Below the pieces are notes generated by a model. The model saw only the letters and a list, made by a program, of their open reading frames with translations. It was not told where the DNA came from and ran no database searches. The translations under genes were made by a program, and so were the position numbers. From assembly GCA_030247725.1 (NCBI GenBank), contig JAOTRT010000007.1, positions 62,001 to 126,000 of the forward strand: a stretch of DNA of 64,000 nt, given 5' to 3'. Below are positions 1 to 9,456 of this stretch, one piece after another (position 1 is the first letter of the stretch; each line of letters opens with the position of its first letter). The DNA is from Candidatus Nitricoxidireducens bremensis (lineage in GTDB: Bacteria; Pseudomonadota; Gammaproteobacteria; Burkholderiales; Rhodocyclaceae).

Positions 1-1301
1 TCGGGCTTGGTCTCTTCGCGCACAAGGATGATCTTCTCGCCCGCGCGACCGCGTGCTTCGGCGGTATCGGCGTCGAAGACGATCTTGCCGGAGGCGGCAC
101 CGGGGGATGCCGGCAGGCCCTGGGCCAGGGACTTGCCTTTGAAGGCGGGCGACAGCTGGGGGACCAGCAACTGTTCGAGAATGGCGGGTTCGACGCGCAG
201 CAGCGCACGCTCGCGGCTGATGATGCCTTCGTTGGCCATTTCGACCGAACTGCGCACCATGCCCAGGGCATTCATCTTGCCGTTGCGCGTCTGCAGGCAA
301 TAGAGCTTGCCCTTCTCGATGGTGAACTCGAAGTCCTGGACTTCCTTGTAGTGGGTCTCCAGGCGGTTGTGCAGCTCCATGAGCTGGCCGTAGATTTCTG
401 GCATCTCCTTGGCCATCTCGGCGATAGGCTTGGGCGTACGGATGCCGGCCACCACGTCCTCGCCCTGGGCGTTGGTCAGGTATTCGCCGTAGATCAGGTT
501 CTCGCCGGTGCCGGGGTTGCGGGTGAAGCCCACGCCGGTGCCGGAATCGTTGCCCATGTTGCCGAAGACCATGGTGCAGACGTTCACCGCCGTGCCGTTG
601 GCCATGGCCGGCGTGATCTTGAACTGCTTGCGGTAGTCGATGGCGCGCTTGCCGTTCCAGGAACGGAACACGGCCTTGATGGCGATGTCGAGCTGCTCGA
701 AGGGGTCCTGCGGGAAGGGCTTGCCCGTATGGCGCTGGTAGATGGCGAGGAATTCGGTGGTGAGTTCCTTCAGGTGCTCGGCCTTGAGGTCCACGTCCTG
801 CTTGGCCTTGTACTTGGTCTTGATCTCGGCCATCTTTTCGTCGAAATGCTCGTCGGCGATACCCAGGGCGATCTTGCCGAAGAGCTGGATGAAACGACGA
901 TAGGCATCGTAGGCGAAGCGCTCGTTCTTGGTCTGCTTGATGAGGCCCTTGAGGGAGTTGTCGTTGAGACCCAGGTTGAGAACGGTGTCCATCATGCCCG
1001 GCATGGACATCGACGAACCCGAGCGCACCGACACCAGCAACGGATTGTCGGAGGAGCCGAAGCCCTTGCCGGTCTTCTTTTCCAGGTCGGCCATGTAGGT
1101 CTTGATGGTTTCCCACAGCCCGTCCGGGAACTGGTTCTTCTCAAGATAGGCAAGGCAAGCCTCAGTGCTGACCGTAAAGCCAGGCGGGACGTTGAGGCCG
1201 ATCTGCGTCATCTCGCAGAGATTGGCTCCCTTCCCTCCCAGCAGCATTTTGTTCTTGCCGTCGCCTTCTTCGAAGGCGAACACGAATTTGCGTTGCGCCA
1301 T
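1..1301 (-). CDS. ppdK: Pyruvate, phosphate dikinase (5' part, runs off window)
   Basis: Pyruvate, phosphate dikinase interconverts pyruvate, ATP and phosphate with PEP, AMP and pyrophosphate in the cytoplasm. About 433 N-terminal residues are visible. They begin MAQRKFVFAFEEGDG, continue through the N-terminal ATP-binding domain (GGKGANLCEM near residue 25 and VRSGSSMSMPGMMDTVLNLG near 95), and reach the start of the swivelling phosphohistidine domain (LPASPGAASGKIVFDADTAE). The catalytic histidine and the PEP-binding barrel lie beyond base 1. The ATG at 1299-1301 is preceded by a good ribosome site (AGGGGAG, reading the minus strand). The gene lies downstream of guaA in the same direction but is separated by 177 bases and probably has its own promoter. 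Family identity is clear; only the 3' part is unseen. Confidence 0.93.
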   Translation of the reverse strand, partial: MAQRKFVFAFEEGDGKNKMLLGGKGANLCEMTQIGLNVPPGFTVSTEACLAYLEKNQFPDGLWETIKTYMADLEKKTGKGFGSSDNPLLVSVRSGSSMSMPGMMDTVLNLGLNDNSLKGLIKQTKNERFAYDAYRRFIQLFGKIALGIADEHFDEKMAEIKTKYKAKQDVDLKAEHLKELTTEFLAIYQRHTGKPFPQDPFEQLDIAIKAVFRSWNGKRAIDYRKQFKITPAMANGTAVNVCTMVFGNMGNDSGTGVGFTRNPGTGENLIYGEYLTNAQGEDVVAGIRTPKPIAEMAKEMPEIYGQLMELHNRLETHYKEVQDFEFTIEKGKLYCLQTRNGKMNALGMVRSSVEMANEGIISRERALLRVEPAILEQLLVPQLSPAFKGKSLAQGLPASPGAASGKIVFDADTAEARGRAGEKIILVREETKP

Positions 1302-1325
1302 AACACTCCCCTGTAATAAATATGG

Positions 1326-1353
1326 TTAATACCAAGTCGCGGGACGATAACAA
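1326..1353 (-). promoter_or_regulatory. Possible ppdK promoter
   Basis: On the minus strand TTGTTA (1348-1353) and TATTAA (1326-1331) are separated by 16 bases, about 25 bases before the ppdK start codon. This is a modest sigma70 match in a locally AT-rich stretch. It is inferred from sequence only. Confidence 0.3.
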
Positions 1354-1478
1354 ATCCGTACGCCTTGCGGGATAAGTTATCTACACCCAGCCATCAGCCT
1401 TGTTTTGCGTTGCAGCAATCAATCCCGGAAGACGGTGATCTGTATTCCGCAGCTGGATTGCCGCCCGCGCTTTGCCGA

Positions 1479-3044
1479 CTATTCCCACTCGATTGTGCCG
1501 GGAGGCTTGCCCGTCACATCGTAGACCACACGATTGATTCCGCGTACCTCGTTGACGATCCGGTTGGCCACACGGGACAGCAAATCGTAAGGTAGTTGAG
1601 CCCAGCGGGCGGTCATGAAGTCCTGGGTCTCGACGGCGCGCAACGCGACGACGTAGTCGTAGGTGCGGCCGTCACCCATGACACCGACGGACTTCACCGG
1701 CAGGAAGACCGCAAAGGCCTGACTGGTCTTGTCGTACCAGTCGGCGCCGCGCAGCTCGTCGATGAAAATGGCGTCGGCACGCCGCAGCAGATCCGCGTAT
1801 TCGCGCTTCACTTCGCCGAGGATGCGCACTCCCAGGCCGGGGCCGGGGAAGGGATGCCGATAGACCATCTCGTGGGGCAAGCCCAGGGCGATGCCCAGCT
1901 CCCTTACCTCGTCCTTGAACAGCTCGCGCAAAGGCTCGCAGAGCTTGAGATTCAGGGTTTCCGGCAGGCCGCCCACGTTGTGATGGCTCTTGATGGTATG
2001 AGCTTTCTTGGTCTTGGCGCCGGCCGACTCGATTACGTCGGGATAGATGGTGCCCTGAGCCAGCCAGCGCGCCTTAGGCAGCTTCTTCGCCTCGGCCTGG
2101 AACACCTCGACGAATTCGCGGCCGATGATCTTGCGCTTCTGCTCCGGGTCGCTGACGCCGGCCAGATGGCCCATGAACTGTTCGCTGGCATCCACGTGGA
2201 TGACCTTAACGCCGAGGTTGCGCGCGAAGAGATCCATTACCTGTTTGCCCTCGTTGAGGCGCAACAGGCCGTTGTCCACGAAAACGCAGGTCAACTGATC
2301 GCCGATGGCCCTGTGCAGCAGGGCCGCGACGACCGAGGAGTCGACGCCGCCCGAGAGGCCCAGAATCACCTCGTCCTTGCCCACCTGCTCGCGCACCTTG
2401 GCAATGGCCTCGGTGACGTAGTCGGGCATGTTCCAGTCACCGCGACAGCCGCAGATGTCACGTACGAAACGGGCGATGATCTCGCGGCCCTTGATGGTGT
2501 GGGTCACTTCCGGGTGGAACTGGACGCCGTAGAAACGCCGCGCCTCGTCCGCCATCGCCGCGATGGGGGTGGCCTCATTGGCAGCCATGATCTTGAAGCC
2601 CGCCGGCATCTCGGTGACCTTGTCGCCGTGGCTCATCCAGACGTCGAGCAGGCCGTGGCCCTCGGCGTTCATGTTGTCCTGGATGTCCTTCAGCAGGGCC
2701 GTATGGCCGTGGGCGCGCACCTCGGCGTAGCCAAACTCCCGCTTCTTGGCGCTTTCCACCTTGCCACCGAGCTGGGCTGCCATGGTCTGCATGCCGTAGC
2801 AGATGCCCAGCACCGGCACGCCCAACTGGAATACCACATCGGGTGCCCGCGGGGTCTCGTCCTCATAGACCGAATTGGGTCCGCCGGAAAGAATCACCCC
2901 CTGGGGATTGAATTCCCGGATGAAGGCTTCGGAGACATCGTTCGGATGCAGTTCGCAATAGACCTGTTGCTCGCGCACCCGCCGGGCAATCAGCTGGGTG
3001 TACTGGGAACCGAAATCGAGGATGAGGATTTTCTGATGGGCCAT
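1479..3044 (-). CDS. guaA: GMP synthase (glutamine-hydrolysing)
   Basis: GMP synthase converts XMP, ATP and glutamine to GMP, the last step of guanine nucleotide synthesis. The 521-residue protein has the class I amidotransferase domain first ([10 protein letters not shown] near 54; nucleophile Cys82 in GICYGMQ; histidine in [10 protein letters not shown] near 175). The ATP-pyrophosphatase domain follows ([10 protein letters not shown] near 229), and the protein ends with the conserved [10 protein letters not shown]. Its length is normal for the family. It lies 58 bases downstream of guaB, the enzyme before it in the pathway, and a terminator-like hairpin sits between them, so guaA may be partly attenuated or separately expressed. 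The identification is secure. Confidence 0.98.
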   Translation of the reverse strand: MAHQKILILDFGSQYTQLIARRVREQQVYCELHPNDVSEAFIREFNPQGVILSGGPNSVYEDETPRAPDVVFQLGVPVLGICYGMQTMAAQLGGKVESAKKREFGYAEVRAHGHTALLKDIQDNMNAEGHGLLDVWMSHGDKVTEMPAGFKIMAANEATPIAAMADEARRFYGVQFHPEVTHTIKGREIIARFVRDICGCRGDWNMPDYVTEAIAKVREQVGKDEVILGLSGGVDSSVVAALLHRAIGDQLTCVFVDNGLLRLNEGKQVMDLFARNLGVKVIHVDASEQFMGHLAGVSDPEQKRKIIGREFVEVFQAEAKKLPKARWLAQGTIYPDVIESAGAKTKKAHTIKSHHNVGGLPETLNLKLCEPLRELFKDEVRELGIALGLPHEMVYRHPFPGPGLGVRILGEVKREYADLLRRADAIFIDELRGADWYDKTSQAFAVFLPVKSVGVMGDGRTYDYVVALRAVETQDFMTARWAQLPYDLLSRVANRIVNEVRGINRVVYDVTGKPPGTIEWE

Positions 3045-3052
3045 GGCTTCGT

Positions 3053-3088
3053 CGCTGAAAAGAGAAAGGCGGCATCAAGCCGCCTTTC
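3053..3088 (-). terminator. guaB-guaA intercistronic terminator-like hairpin
   Basis: A perfect 10-base-pair stem (3064-3073 with 3079-3088, 5-base loop) lies between guaB and guaA. Read on the minus strand it is followed by TCTCTTTTC, a U-rich but interrupted tract. It could be a partial intrinsic terminator that lowers guaA expression relative to guaB, or an mRNA 3'-end stabiliser. Confidence 0.6.
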
Positions 3089-3102
3089 AGGGTCTTCCAC
3101 GC

Positions 3103-4563
3103 TCACTCCACGTGGTAGTTCGGTGCTTCCTTGGTGATTTGCACGTCGTGTACGTGGGACTCGCGGATGCCGGCAGAAGTGATCTCGACGAATTCCGCCT
3201 TGGTGCGCAATTCCTCGATGGTGCTGCAGCCGACATAGCCCATGGACGAGCGCAGTCCGCCCATCAACTGGTGAATGACGGCAGTGACCATGCCCTTGTA
3301 GGGCACGCGGCCTTCGATACCCTCCGGCACAAGCTTCTCGACGTTCGCTTCGTTGTCCTGAAAGTAGCGATCCGAGGAGCCCTGCTGCATGGCCCCGAGG
3401 GAACCCATGCCGCGATAGGACTTGTAGGAACGCCCCTGGTAGAGGACCGTCTCGCCCGGTGCCTCCTCGGTACCGGCGAACAGGCCGCCGAGCATTACGG
3501 CATGGGCGCCCGCCGCCAGGGCCTTGGAGATGTCGCCGGAATAGCGGATGCCGCCATCGGCAATCAGCGGCACGTTCGTGCTGGCCAGGGCGTTGGCGAC
3601 ATTCTCCACCGCGGTGATCTGGGGTACGCCGACACCGGCAACGATACGCGTGGTGCAGATCGAGCCCGGGCCGATGCCCACCTTGACGCCGTCGGCGCCA
3701 TGGTCGACCAGCGCCTTGGCGGCGGCGCCGGTGGCGATGTTGCCGCCGATGACCTGCACGTTCGGGAAATTCTTCTTCACCCACTCGACGCGCTTGAGGA
3801 CGCCTTCCGAATGGCCATGGGCAGTATCGACGACGAGGACGTCGACGCCGGCCTCGGCCAGCAGAGTCGCCCGCTCCTCGGTGCCTTCACCGACGCCGAT
3901 GGCGGCGCCGACACGCAGGCGGCCCATTTCATCCTTGCAGGCGAGAGGATGTTCGGAGGACTTGAGGATGTCCTTGACGGTCATGAGACCGCGCAGCTCG
4001 AAGGCATCGCTGACCACCAGGACGCGTTCGAGCCGGTTCTTGTGCATCAGAGCCTTGGCCTCGTCGACGGTGGCGCCTTCACGTACCGTGATGAGGCGCT
4101 CCTTCGGCGTCATGATCGCCCGCACCGGCTGGTCCAGATTCGTTTCGAAACGCAGGTCCCGGTTGGTGACGATGCCGACGACCTTGCCGTTCTCGACGAC
4201 AGGCAGCCCGGAAATCCGGTGGCTGCGCGTCAAGATCATCACTTCGCGAACCGACATGGTCGGCGGGATGGTGATCGGGTCTTTCAGAACGCCGGATTCG
4301 AAACGCTTGACCTTGGCGACCTCCGCCGCCTGACCTTTCGGGTTCAGGTTCTTGTGGACGATACCGATACCGCCTTCCTGGGCCAGTGCGATGGCCAGAC
4401 GGGCTTCGGTGACGGTATCCATGGCCGCCGAAACCAGGGGCAAATTCAGGGTGATGGTGCGGGTCAGGCGGGTTGCGAGGGAAACATCGCGGGGCAGGAT
4501 CGCCGAATGGGCGGGAACCAGGAGGACGTCGTCGAACGTCAGCGCCTTCTGGAGGAGTCTCAT
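3103..4563 (-). CDS. guaB: IMP dehydrogenase
   Basis: IMP dehydrogenase oxidises IMP to XMP with NAD, the committed step to guanine nucleotides. The 486-residue protein has the usual TIM barrel interrupted by a CBS-domain pair (about residues 94-205; [20 protein letters not shown] and the second copy around [13 protein letters not shown]). The active-site loop [12 protein letters not shown] with the catalytic cysteine is near residue 302, and the flap region [20 protein letters not shown] is present. It begins with the typical [21 protein letters not shown] strong promoter lies just upstream and guaA follows. Confidence 0.98.
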   Translation of the reverse strand: MRLLQKALTFDDVLLVPAHSAILPRDVSLATRLTRTITLNLPLVSAAMDTVTEARLAIALAQEGGIGIVHKNLNPKGQAAEVAKVKRFESGVLKDPITIPPTMSVREVMILTRSHRISGLPVVENGKVVGIVTNRDLRFETNLDQPVRAIMTPKERLITVREGATVDEAKALMHKNRLERVLVVSDAFELRGLMTVKDILKSSEHPLACKDEMGRLRVGAAIGVGEGTEERATLLAEAGVDVLVVDTAHGHSEGVLKRVEWVKKNFPNVQVIGGNIATGAAAKALVDHGADGVKVGIGPGSICTTRIVAGVGVPQITAVENVANALASTNVPLIADGGIRYSGDISKALAAGAHAVMLGGLFAGTEEAPGETVLYQGRSYKSYRGMGSLGAMQQGSSDRYFQDNEANVEKLVPEGIEGRVPYKGMVTAVIHQLMGGLRSSMGYVGCSTIEELRTKAEFVEITSAGIRESHVHDVQITKEAPNYHVE

Positions 4564-4589
4564 GCTTTTATCCTCAGTGCCAAAAACGT

Positions 4590-4618
4590 ATTATACGCGG
4601 GCCGCCCGATGCGGGCAA
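4590..4618 (-). promoter_or_regulatory. guaB promoter
   Basis: On the minus strand TTGCCC (4613-4618), a 17-base spacer and a perfect TATAAT (4590-4595) precede guaB, with the start codon about 27 bases beyond the -10 box. The same bases read forward give TATTAT/TTATAC, so the divergent DUF4124 gene may share this AT-rich core. The promoter assignment is inference from consensus match and position. Confidence 0.7.
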
Positions 4619-4635
4619 ACATGGGTTCCCGAACG

Positions 4636-5079
4636 ATGCGCTTCGCTGCCTTGTTCCTGATGGTTTTCCATTCGCTCCTGGCCTCTGCCCAGATGTATTC
4701 GTGGAAGGACGCCAAGGGGAAGATCCATTATTCCGACGAGCCGCCACCGGACCAGCTGCCCGTCCGCAAGGTCGCACCGCCACCACCGCCGGCGGCCGAT
4801 CCGGCCGCTCTGCAGAGGACACTGGCGGAAAGGGAAAACGAGAGTCGCAAACGTCAGAAATCCGCGCAGGAGGCCGCGGCCAAAGCCGACAAGGAGAGGG
4901 CGGACGGCGAGGAGCGCCGGGCCAATTGCGAAAAGGCTCAAGGCAACCTGAAGTCCATTGAATCCGGACAGGTGCGCTTCACGATCGACAGCAAGGGAGA
5001 GCGCGTCGCCCTGGACGGGGCGGTTCGCGAAGCGGAACTGGCCAACGCGAAAAGGTCGGTCGATACGTGGTGCAAGTAA
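4636..5079 (+). CDS. Small exported DUF4124-type protein
   Basis: The 147-residue protein starts with a clear signal peptide (MRFAALFLMVFHSLLASAQ). It is followed by the short motif of DUF4124 proteins, MYSWKDAKGKIHYSDEPPP, then a proline-rich stretch, a charged alanine/lysine/glutamate-rich probable coiled coil (about residues 55-100), and a C-terminal segment with two cysteines. The mature protein is probably periplasmic or envelope-associated. Its function is unknown. In-frame ATGs at 4609 and 4621 are alternative starts; none has a good ribosome site, and 4636 was chosen because it places the signal peptide at the N terminus. It is divergent from guaB and tail to tail with rnfH. Confidence 0.7.
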   Translation: MRFAALFLMVFHSLLASAQMYSWKDAKGKIHYSDEPPPDQLPVRKVAPPPPPAADPAALQRTLAERENESRKRQKSAQEAAAKADKERADGEERRANCEKAQGNLKSIESGQVRFTIDSKGERVALDGAVREAELANAKRSVDTWCK

Positions 5080-5106
5080 GACGGTAGCGACAAGGACCGC
5101 TACCTT

Positions 5107-5424
5107 TTACTCCTCGGCCGGACCGCCACCCTTTTTCATCACCTTGCCTTCGGCAGCCCGCTGCTTGCGAACTTCCTTCGGGTCGGCAATCAGCGGGCGA
5201 TAGATCTCCACCCTGTCCTTGTCCCGCAAGGCCGTATCCAGGCGTGCCAGCTTGCCGAAGATTCCCACTTTCGCCTTTGCCAGTTCGATCTCCGGACAGC
5301 GGGCCAGCAATCCCGAGGCCTCCACCGCCTGTTGGATCGTGCTGCCCTGCGGCAGCTTCAGCCTGACGAGTTCCTGCCGCTCCGCCTTGGCGTAGACGAC
5401 TTCCACCTGGATTGATTCACCCAT
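5107..5424 (-). CDS. rnfH: RnfH family protein (ubiquitin-like fold)
   Basis: This 105-residue protein has the RnfH/RatB pattern: an N-terminal VEVVYAKAERQELVRLKLP strand region, EASGLLARCPEI, VGIFGKLARLDTALRDKDRV and EIYRPLIADPKEVRKQRAAE. RnfH proteins have a beta-grasp fold; their role is unclear, despite the name that links them to electron transport. The ATG at 5422-5424 overlaps the 3' end of ratA by 8 bases, so the two are probably co-translated. The ratA-rnfH pair divergent from smpB is a widely conserved arrangement in proteobacteria. The C-terminal 15 residues are lysine/glycine-rich. Confidence 0.88.
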   Translation of the reverse strand: MGESIQVEVVYAKAERQELVRLKLPQGSTIQQAVEASGLLARCPEIELAKAKVGIFGKLARLDTALRDKDRVEIYRPLIADPKEVRKQRAAEGKVMKKGGGPAEE

Positions 5425-5848
5425 AGACTTGATGTGCCCGCTTGACGAAGGAGTCGACGAAGGTCCCGACGATGTGATGGAAAACCGGACCAAGCGCCTT
5501 CTCCAGAATTTTGCTGGAAAACTCGTAGTTCAAATGAAATGCAACCTTGCAGCCTGCGTCGCCGAGCGTGGTGAAGCGCCATCCGCCGTCCAGGCGGCGA
5601 AACGGGCCCTCACGCAGATGGATGTCCATCCGATTGGGCGCCACCTTCGGATTCTCGGTGGCGAAATGGGCCTTGATGCCGCGGAAGTTGATGTGAATCC
5701 TGGCGGCAGTGACCGCCTCCGTCCGAGCCAGGAGCTCCGTCCCGCCGCACCAGGGTAGAAACTCCGGATAGTCCTCGACCCGATCCACCAGATCGAACAT
5801 CTGCTGCGCGGTACGCGCGATCAAGACGGATTTCTCGACGACAGCCAT
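5417..5848 (-). CDS. ratA: RatA / coenzyme Q-binding START-like protein
   Basis: This is a 143-residue SRPBCC-fold protein of the RatA/Coq10 group ([36 protein letters not shown] at the N terminus; a C-terminal long helix with [14 protein letters not shown]). E. coli RatA was reported to block 70S ribosome association. Eukaryotic Coq10 and some bacterial relatives bind ubiquinone, so the true role here is open. It is co-transcribed with rnfH (8-base overlap) and divergent from smpB with only 47 bases between the start codons, so the promoters must overlap. Confidence 0.85.
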   Translation of the reverse strand: MAVVEKSVLIARTAQQMFDLVDRVEDYPEFLPWCGGTELLARTEAVTAARIHINFRGIKAHFATENPKVAPNRMDIHLREGPFRRLDGGWRFTTLGDAGCKVAFHLNYEFSSKILEKALGPVFHHIVGTFVDSFVKRAHQVYG

Positions 5849-5895
5849 TGCCGCTCGCTACGTTAGAATGCGCGATTCTACCGTGCCCCGCCGCC

Positions 5896-6345
5896 ATGAG
5901 CATCGTCGACAACAAGAAAGCCTTCCACGACTACTTCATCGAAGAGCGCCTTGAGGCGGGGCTCGTCCTGGAAGGATGGGAAGTCAAGGCAATCCGGGCC
6001 GGACGCGCGCAGATCAAGGAATCCTACGTCGTATTGAAGAACGGCGAAATCTTCCTGATCGGCGCCCATATCAGTCCATTGCCGACAGCATCGACCCACA
6101 TCCATCCGGACCCGGTCAGGACGCGCAAGCTGCTGCTGCACGAGCAGGAGATCAGCAAGCTGATCGGCAAGGTCGAACGGGCCGGCTATGCGCTCGTTCC
6201 CATCGACTTGCATTACAGCAAGGGGCGGGTCAAGGCTTTGATCGGACTGGCCAAGGGCAAGAAACAGCACGATAAGCGCGAGACGGAAAAGAAGAAGGAC
6301 TGGGAGCGGGAAAAGAACCGCCTGATGAAGGAAACCCGCGCGTAA
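5896..6345 (+). CDS. smpB: SsrA-binding protein SmpB
   Basis: SmpB binds tmRNA and delivers it to stalled ribosomes for trans-translation. The 149-residue protein has the conserved [20 protein letters not shown] start, [19 protein letters not shown], the RKLLLH motif, and a basic C-terminal tail ([20 protein letters not shown]) that occupies the empty mRNA channel. The ATG at 5896 was chosen because the family begins right before this motif; an upstream in-frame ATG at 5848 would overlap the ratA start. The tmRNA gene is not in the window. Confidence 0.96.
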   Translation: MSIVDNKKAFHDYFIEERLEAGLVLEGWEVKAIRAGRAQIKESYVVLKNGEIFLIGAHISPLPTASTHIHPDPVRTRKLLLHEQEISKLIGKVERAGYALVPIDLHYSKGRVKALIGLAKGKKQHDKRETEKKKDWEREKNRLMKETRA

Positions 6346-6489
6346 AGAGGTACCAAGCCCGACGTCCCCCTGCATCGGCTTGCGACGATCTCACTGACCG
6401 CCAGTCTCTGCCTGTTTGTCGCCGCGCATCCGGTGCGCAGGCATCGGAACGCCGCCGCTGCTACCGACTGAAGATGGCCGCCGCTGCTC

Positions 6490-8556
6490 TCAGACCTTGA
6501 ATCGCCCCACCAGATTGTGCAACTTGTCGGCAAGGGAACGCAGCAGTTGCACATCGTCGGCGGTTTCGCCCGCCGCCAGCTTGTTTTCCTCCGCCATCTG
6601 GGCGACGCGCTCGACATTGCGCGCGATCTCCATCCCGGCGACGCTTTCCTCCTGGGTTGCCCGCGCGATGTCGTCCACGCGGGAACGGGTCTGCTCGGCG
6701 CCTGAACTGATTTCCGACAAGGTACCCGCCGCCTCGGAAGTCAGTGCCACCACGTCCTCCAGACGTTTGCCGCTCGCATGCATGCCTTCCACTGCGCCAT
6801 CCGTGTCCCGCTGGATCGTTTCGATCATGTTGGAGATATCCACCGTCGCGACGCCGGTACGTTCGGCAAGCTTGCGCACTTCGTCCGCCACGACGGCAAA
6901 TCCCCGTCCCTGCTCGCCGGCACGGGCTGCCTCGATAGCCGCATTCAGCGCCAGCAGGTTGGTCTGGTCGGCAATCTCGCGGATCACATGGACGATGCCA
7001 CCGATCTCGCGCGAGCGTTCACCCAGGCCTTCGACGCGCTGGGAACTTTCTGCCACGGCACCGGCCAGTTCCTTGATCCGGTCGGCGACGGTATGAACCA
7101 TGCGTGCGCCCTCCTCCGCCAATTCGCCGGCATGCTGGGAGTCGGCCAGCGTCTCACGCGCCCGCTCGGCAACCTGACCGATACTGGCCGTGATCTCCTC
7201 CACCGCGGCGGCAGTGGTCAGCGACATTTCGCTCTGGGTGCTGGAGCTGGCCGTCACCTTGCCGCTTGCCGCGGACAGCTTGGCCGCCGCATCCGTGAGC
7301 TGTTGCACCACCAAGCGGGTCTCGGTGATGATCTCCTGCAGTTTTTCCGCAAAGCGGTTGAATGCCGCCGAAGTCTGGCCGATCTCGTCCCGTGTGTCCG
7401 CCGTCAGCCTGCAGGTCAGATCGCCCTGGCCGCTGGCAAATGCGGCCATCGAGTCTCTCAGGTTGTCCAGATGACGCAGCTTGTTGAACAGAAGGGAGAT
7501 GGTCACGAGGGAGGCCGCGATCATGGCCAGGAAGAGACCGATGTAGCCGAGCATCTGGATGAACTTGATTTGCGCGTTCCGCTCCGCCTCGTCGTTACCC
7601 ACCTTTGAATAGGTTTCCGAGACTTTCAGTATCGCATTGATCGCCGTGGTGGACTTTTCTATCCACTCGCCGCTCGTCATGCTGTAGTGGCGTCCCTCAA
7701 CCGCCGGTGTCCTGCTCTCCGCCTCGGCATAGACCTGTTTGCGCACGGACTCGAAATCGCCGAGGAACTGCTTTTCCATGCCGTCGATGGCGGCCAGAAT
7801 TTGCGGGTCGATGCCGGGGACATCCCGCACGAAACGGACATCCGCAATATTCGTTTCGACGATCTGGCGGAAGGCCCGCAGGCGCTGCATCACGTCAGCC
7901 GCCGCCGGCCCATTGCTGTTGATCAGGGTCGCCACCGTGGCACGCTCAAGCCCGGCATATTCGGATGCCAGCCAGACGCTGTGCTTGGCCGTCAGGTTGG
8001 GATAGGTGATTTCCGGCGGAAAGGCGTCACCGCCGAAGGCTGCGATGCGCATGCGGGCTGCTGCATTGATGAAGCGGGTGATGACCGGAATCCATTCCGC
8101 CGCGACGATATCCCGCTCCGCCTTTGCCAGACTGGCATCCACCCGCCTGCGGGCTTCCGCAAGCTTCTGGTAGGCTTCCACCGCCTGTTTGCGGGCGACG
8201 ATCTCGCCGGGGAAAACGGTTCCGTCGGTCTCCAGTTTCTCGGCGACGGCGAGTGAATCGCGCCATAGCGCATCGCTCTTCTCGCGTAAACCGGCGACCC
8301 GCCCGCGTGCCGCTTCGGCGGCCGGGCCACTGGCGGAAAGCAGGCTTGCCGTCACGCCGCGCTCCAAGGCCTGCAGGCCGGCTGCGGCGATGATGTTGTC
8401 CGCCAGGGCATTGGCCTGGATGGTGGTTCGCAGGTTGTTGTAGCCGCGCCAGCTGTCCCACGCGTAGTAGCCGGCAATCCACAACAGGAGTGCCGGAGCC
8501 CCCAGACTGGCCAAAACGATGAAACGGAAATTCAGGTGATTGAGTCTTCCAAGCAT
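6490..8556 (-). CDS. Methyl-accepting chemotaxis protein with NIT-like sensor
   Basis: This 688-residue inner-membrane chemoreceptor has a membrane helix at about 11-33, a periplasmic sensor at about 34-333, a second helix at about 335-358, a HAMP domain to about 412, and a cytoplasmic signalling domain with the conserved hairpin (IADQTNLLALNAAIEAARAG, then GRGFAVVADEVRKLAERT). The sensor carries LQALERGVTASLLSASGPA near 61-79 and a second copy YAGLERATVATLINSNGPAA near 200-219. This is the repeated ERG motif of NIT domains (nitrate/nitrite-sensing type), so a small anion such as nitrate is a plausible but unproven ligand. It has no CheB/CheR pentapeptide at the C terminus (ends NLVGRFKV) and no chemotaxis genes nearby. 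Confidence 0.92.
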   Translation of the reverse strand: MLGRLNHLNFRFIVLASLGAPALLLWIAGYYAWDSWRGYNNLRTTIQANALADNIIAAAGLQALERGVTASLLSASGPAAEAARGRVAGLREKSDALWRDSLAVAEKLETDGTVFPGEIVARKQAVEAYQKLAEARRRVDASLAKAERDIVAAEWIPVITRFINAAARMRIAAFGGDAFPPEITYPNLTAKHSVWLASEYAGLERATVATLINSNGPAAADVMQRLRAFRQIVETNIADVRFVRDVPGIDPQILAAIDGMEKQFLGDFESVRKQVYAEAESRTPAVEGRHYSMTSGEWIEKSTTAINAILKVSETYSKVGNDEAERNAQIKFIQMLGYIGLFLAMIAASLVTISLLFNKLRHLDNLRDSMAAFASGQGDLTCRLTADTRDEIGQTSAAFNRFAEKLQEIITETRLVVQQLTDAAAKLSAASGKVTASSSTQSEMSLTTAAAVEEITASIGQVAERARETLADSQHAGELAEEGARMVHTVADRIKELAGAVAESSQRVEGLGERSREIGGIVHVIREIADQTNLLALNAAIEAARAGEQGRGFAVVADEVRKLAERTGVATVDISNMIETIQRDTDGAVEGMHASGKRLEDVVALTSEAAGTLSEISSGAEQTRSRVDDIARATQEESVAGMEIARNVERVAQMAEENKLAAGETADDVQLLRSLADKLHNLVGRFKV

Positions 8557-8651
8557 TTCATGGCCTCGTGGTCAGGGCGGCGACGCCATGTATTTACCAT
8601 ACTCGGGCAAAGATTGGGGGCTCTTTCCCTTGATTTGCCTGGAATTGCCGC

Positions 8652-9434
8652 TTAGCGCCCCCTTCTTTGCCTGGCCGCTTCAAAAAAACAAACTGCAGCT
8701 GCGGCGGCAACATTCAAGGACTCGCTGGTCGCCGACAGGGGTATGGTGGCTCGAAGCTTTGCCGCCGCGGCCAGTTGAGGCGACAAGCCGCCGCCCTCAT
8801 TGCCGAAAATCCAGGCGATCGGCCCCTTGAGGTCCAGTTCGTAAAGGCTGCGGCTGTCGCCGGTGGCGACCGTGGCGATGCTCAAACCCGGATAGGCCTT
8901 CGCCATCCCGATGAGATCGCCCCGCTCCCGCAGGTCCAGGGAGAAATGGGCACCCTGGGCCGCCCGCAGCACTTTGGGCGTCCAGACGCCCGCACAGCCG
9001 GGACCCAGCACCACATGACCGATGCCGGCGGCGGCTGCACTGCGCAGGATGGAGCCGATGTTTCCGGCATCCTGGACGTTTTCGAGCAAGGCGCAGGACT
9101 CGGTGATCGGATCGTCCCGAACCGCCGGAATGGGAATGACGGCAGCGATGCCGACGGGTGTCGCGACAGGACTGATTTCCGCGAAGAGCCCATCCTTGAG
9201 GCAAAGGACATCCAGGCTACCGCAGCGTTCCAGGATGTCCGCCACCTCCGGATTCCGGAGGCCACTGTCGCTGACCAGCAACAGTTCGGGTAAACCCATC
9301 CTCGCCAGATACTCGGCCACTAGATGGGGGCCATCCAGCAAGGTGCGCCCTTCCCGCCGCTGCACGCGACCGTCCTCCGCCAACAGACGCAAGGTTTTAA
9401 AGGTCGGATTATCTCGGGACGCAATGCTCTTCAT
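8652..9434 (-). CDS. TrmH/SpoU family RNA 2'-O-methyltransferase
   Basis: This is a 260-residue SPOUT methyltransferase. An N-terminal substrate-binding region (SIASRDNPTFKTLRLLAEDG, then GRTLLDGPHLVAEYL) precedes the knotted SAM-binding domain with its three motifs: ALLENVQDAGNIGSILRSAA, WIFGNEGGGLS and PLSATSESLNVAAAAA. The exact rRNA or tRNA target cannot be read from sequence; it looks like the general rRNA methyltransferase group rather than TrmL or RlmB. The ATG at 9432-9434 is preferred; a TTG at 9455 would add seven residues and nearly abut the CopD-like gene. It is probably the last gene of the long envelope operon. Confidence 0.88.
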   Translation of the reverse strand: MKSIASRDNPTFKTLRLLAEDGRVQRREGRTLLDGPHLVAEYLARMGLPELLLVSDSGLRNPEVADILERCGSLDVLCLKDGLFAEISPVATPVGIAAVIPIPAVRDDPITESCALLENVQDAGNIGSILRSAAAAGIGHVVLGPGCAGVWTPKVLRAAQGAHFSLDLRERGDLIGMAKAYPGLSIATVATGDSRSLYELDLKGPIAWIFGNEGGGLSPQLAAAAKLRATIPLSATSESLNVAAAAAVCFFEAARQRRGR

Positions 9435-9456
9435 GGGACCAGGAGCTCTCGGCAAG

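Noticed and set aside
351..1316. Plus-strand open frame across ppdK
   Set aside because: It is antisense to the clear ppdK coding frame, has no ribosome site and a repetitive composition.
1596..3137. Open frame of about 500 codons antisense to guaA
   Set aside because: Shadow of guaA; the translated product has no recognisable motifs and the minus strand encodes all GMP synthase motifs.
5417..5848. RatA-RnfH as a true toxin-antitoxin module
   Set aside because: The names come from E. coli reports; the conserved pairing with smpB and the COQ10-like fold argue for a housekeeping role, so I do not present it as a defence system.
8557..8651. Flagellar sigma28 promoter before the chemoreceptor
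   Set aside because: Partial matches to the -35 and -10 elements are present but with the wrong spacing.
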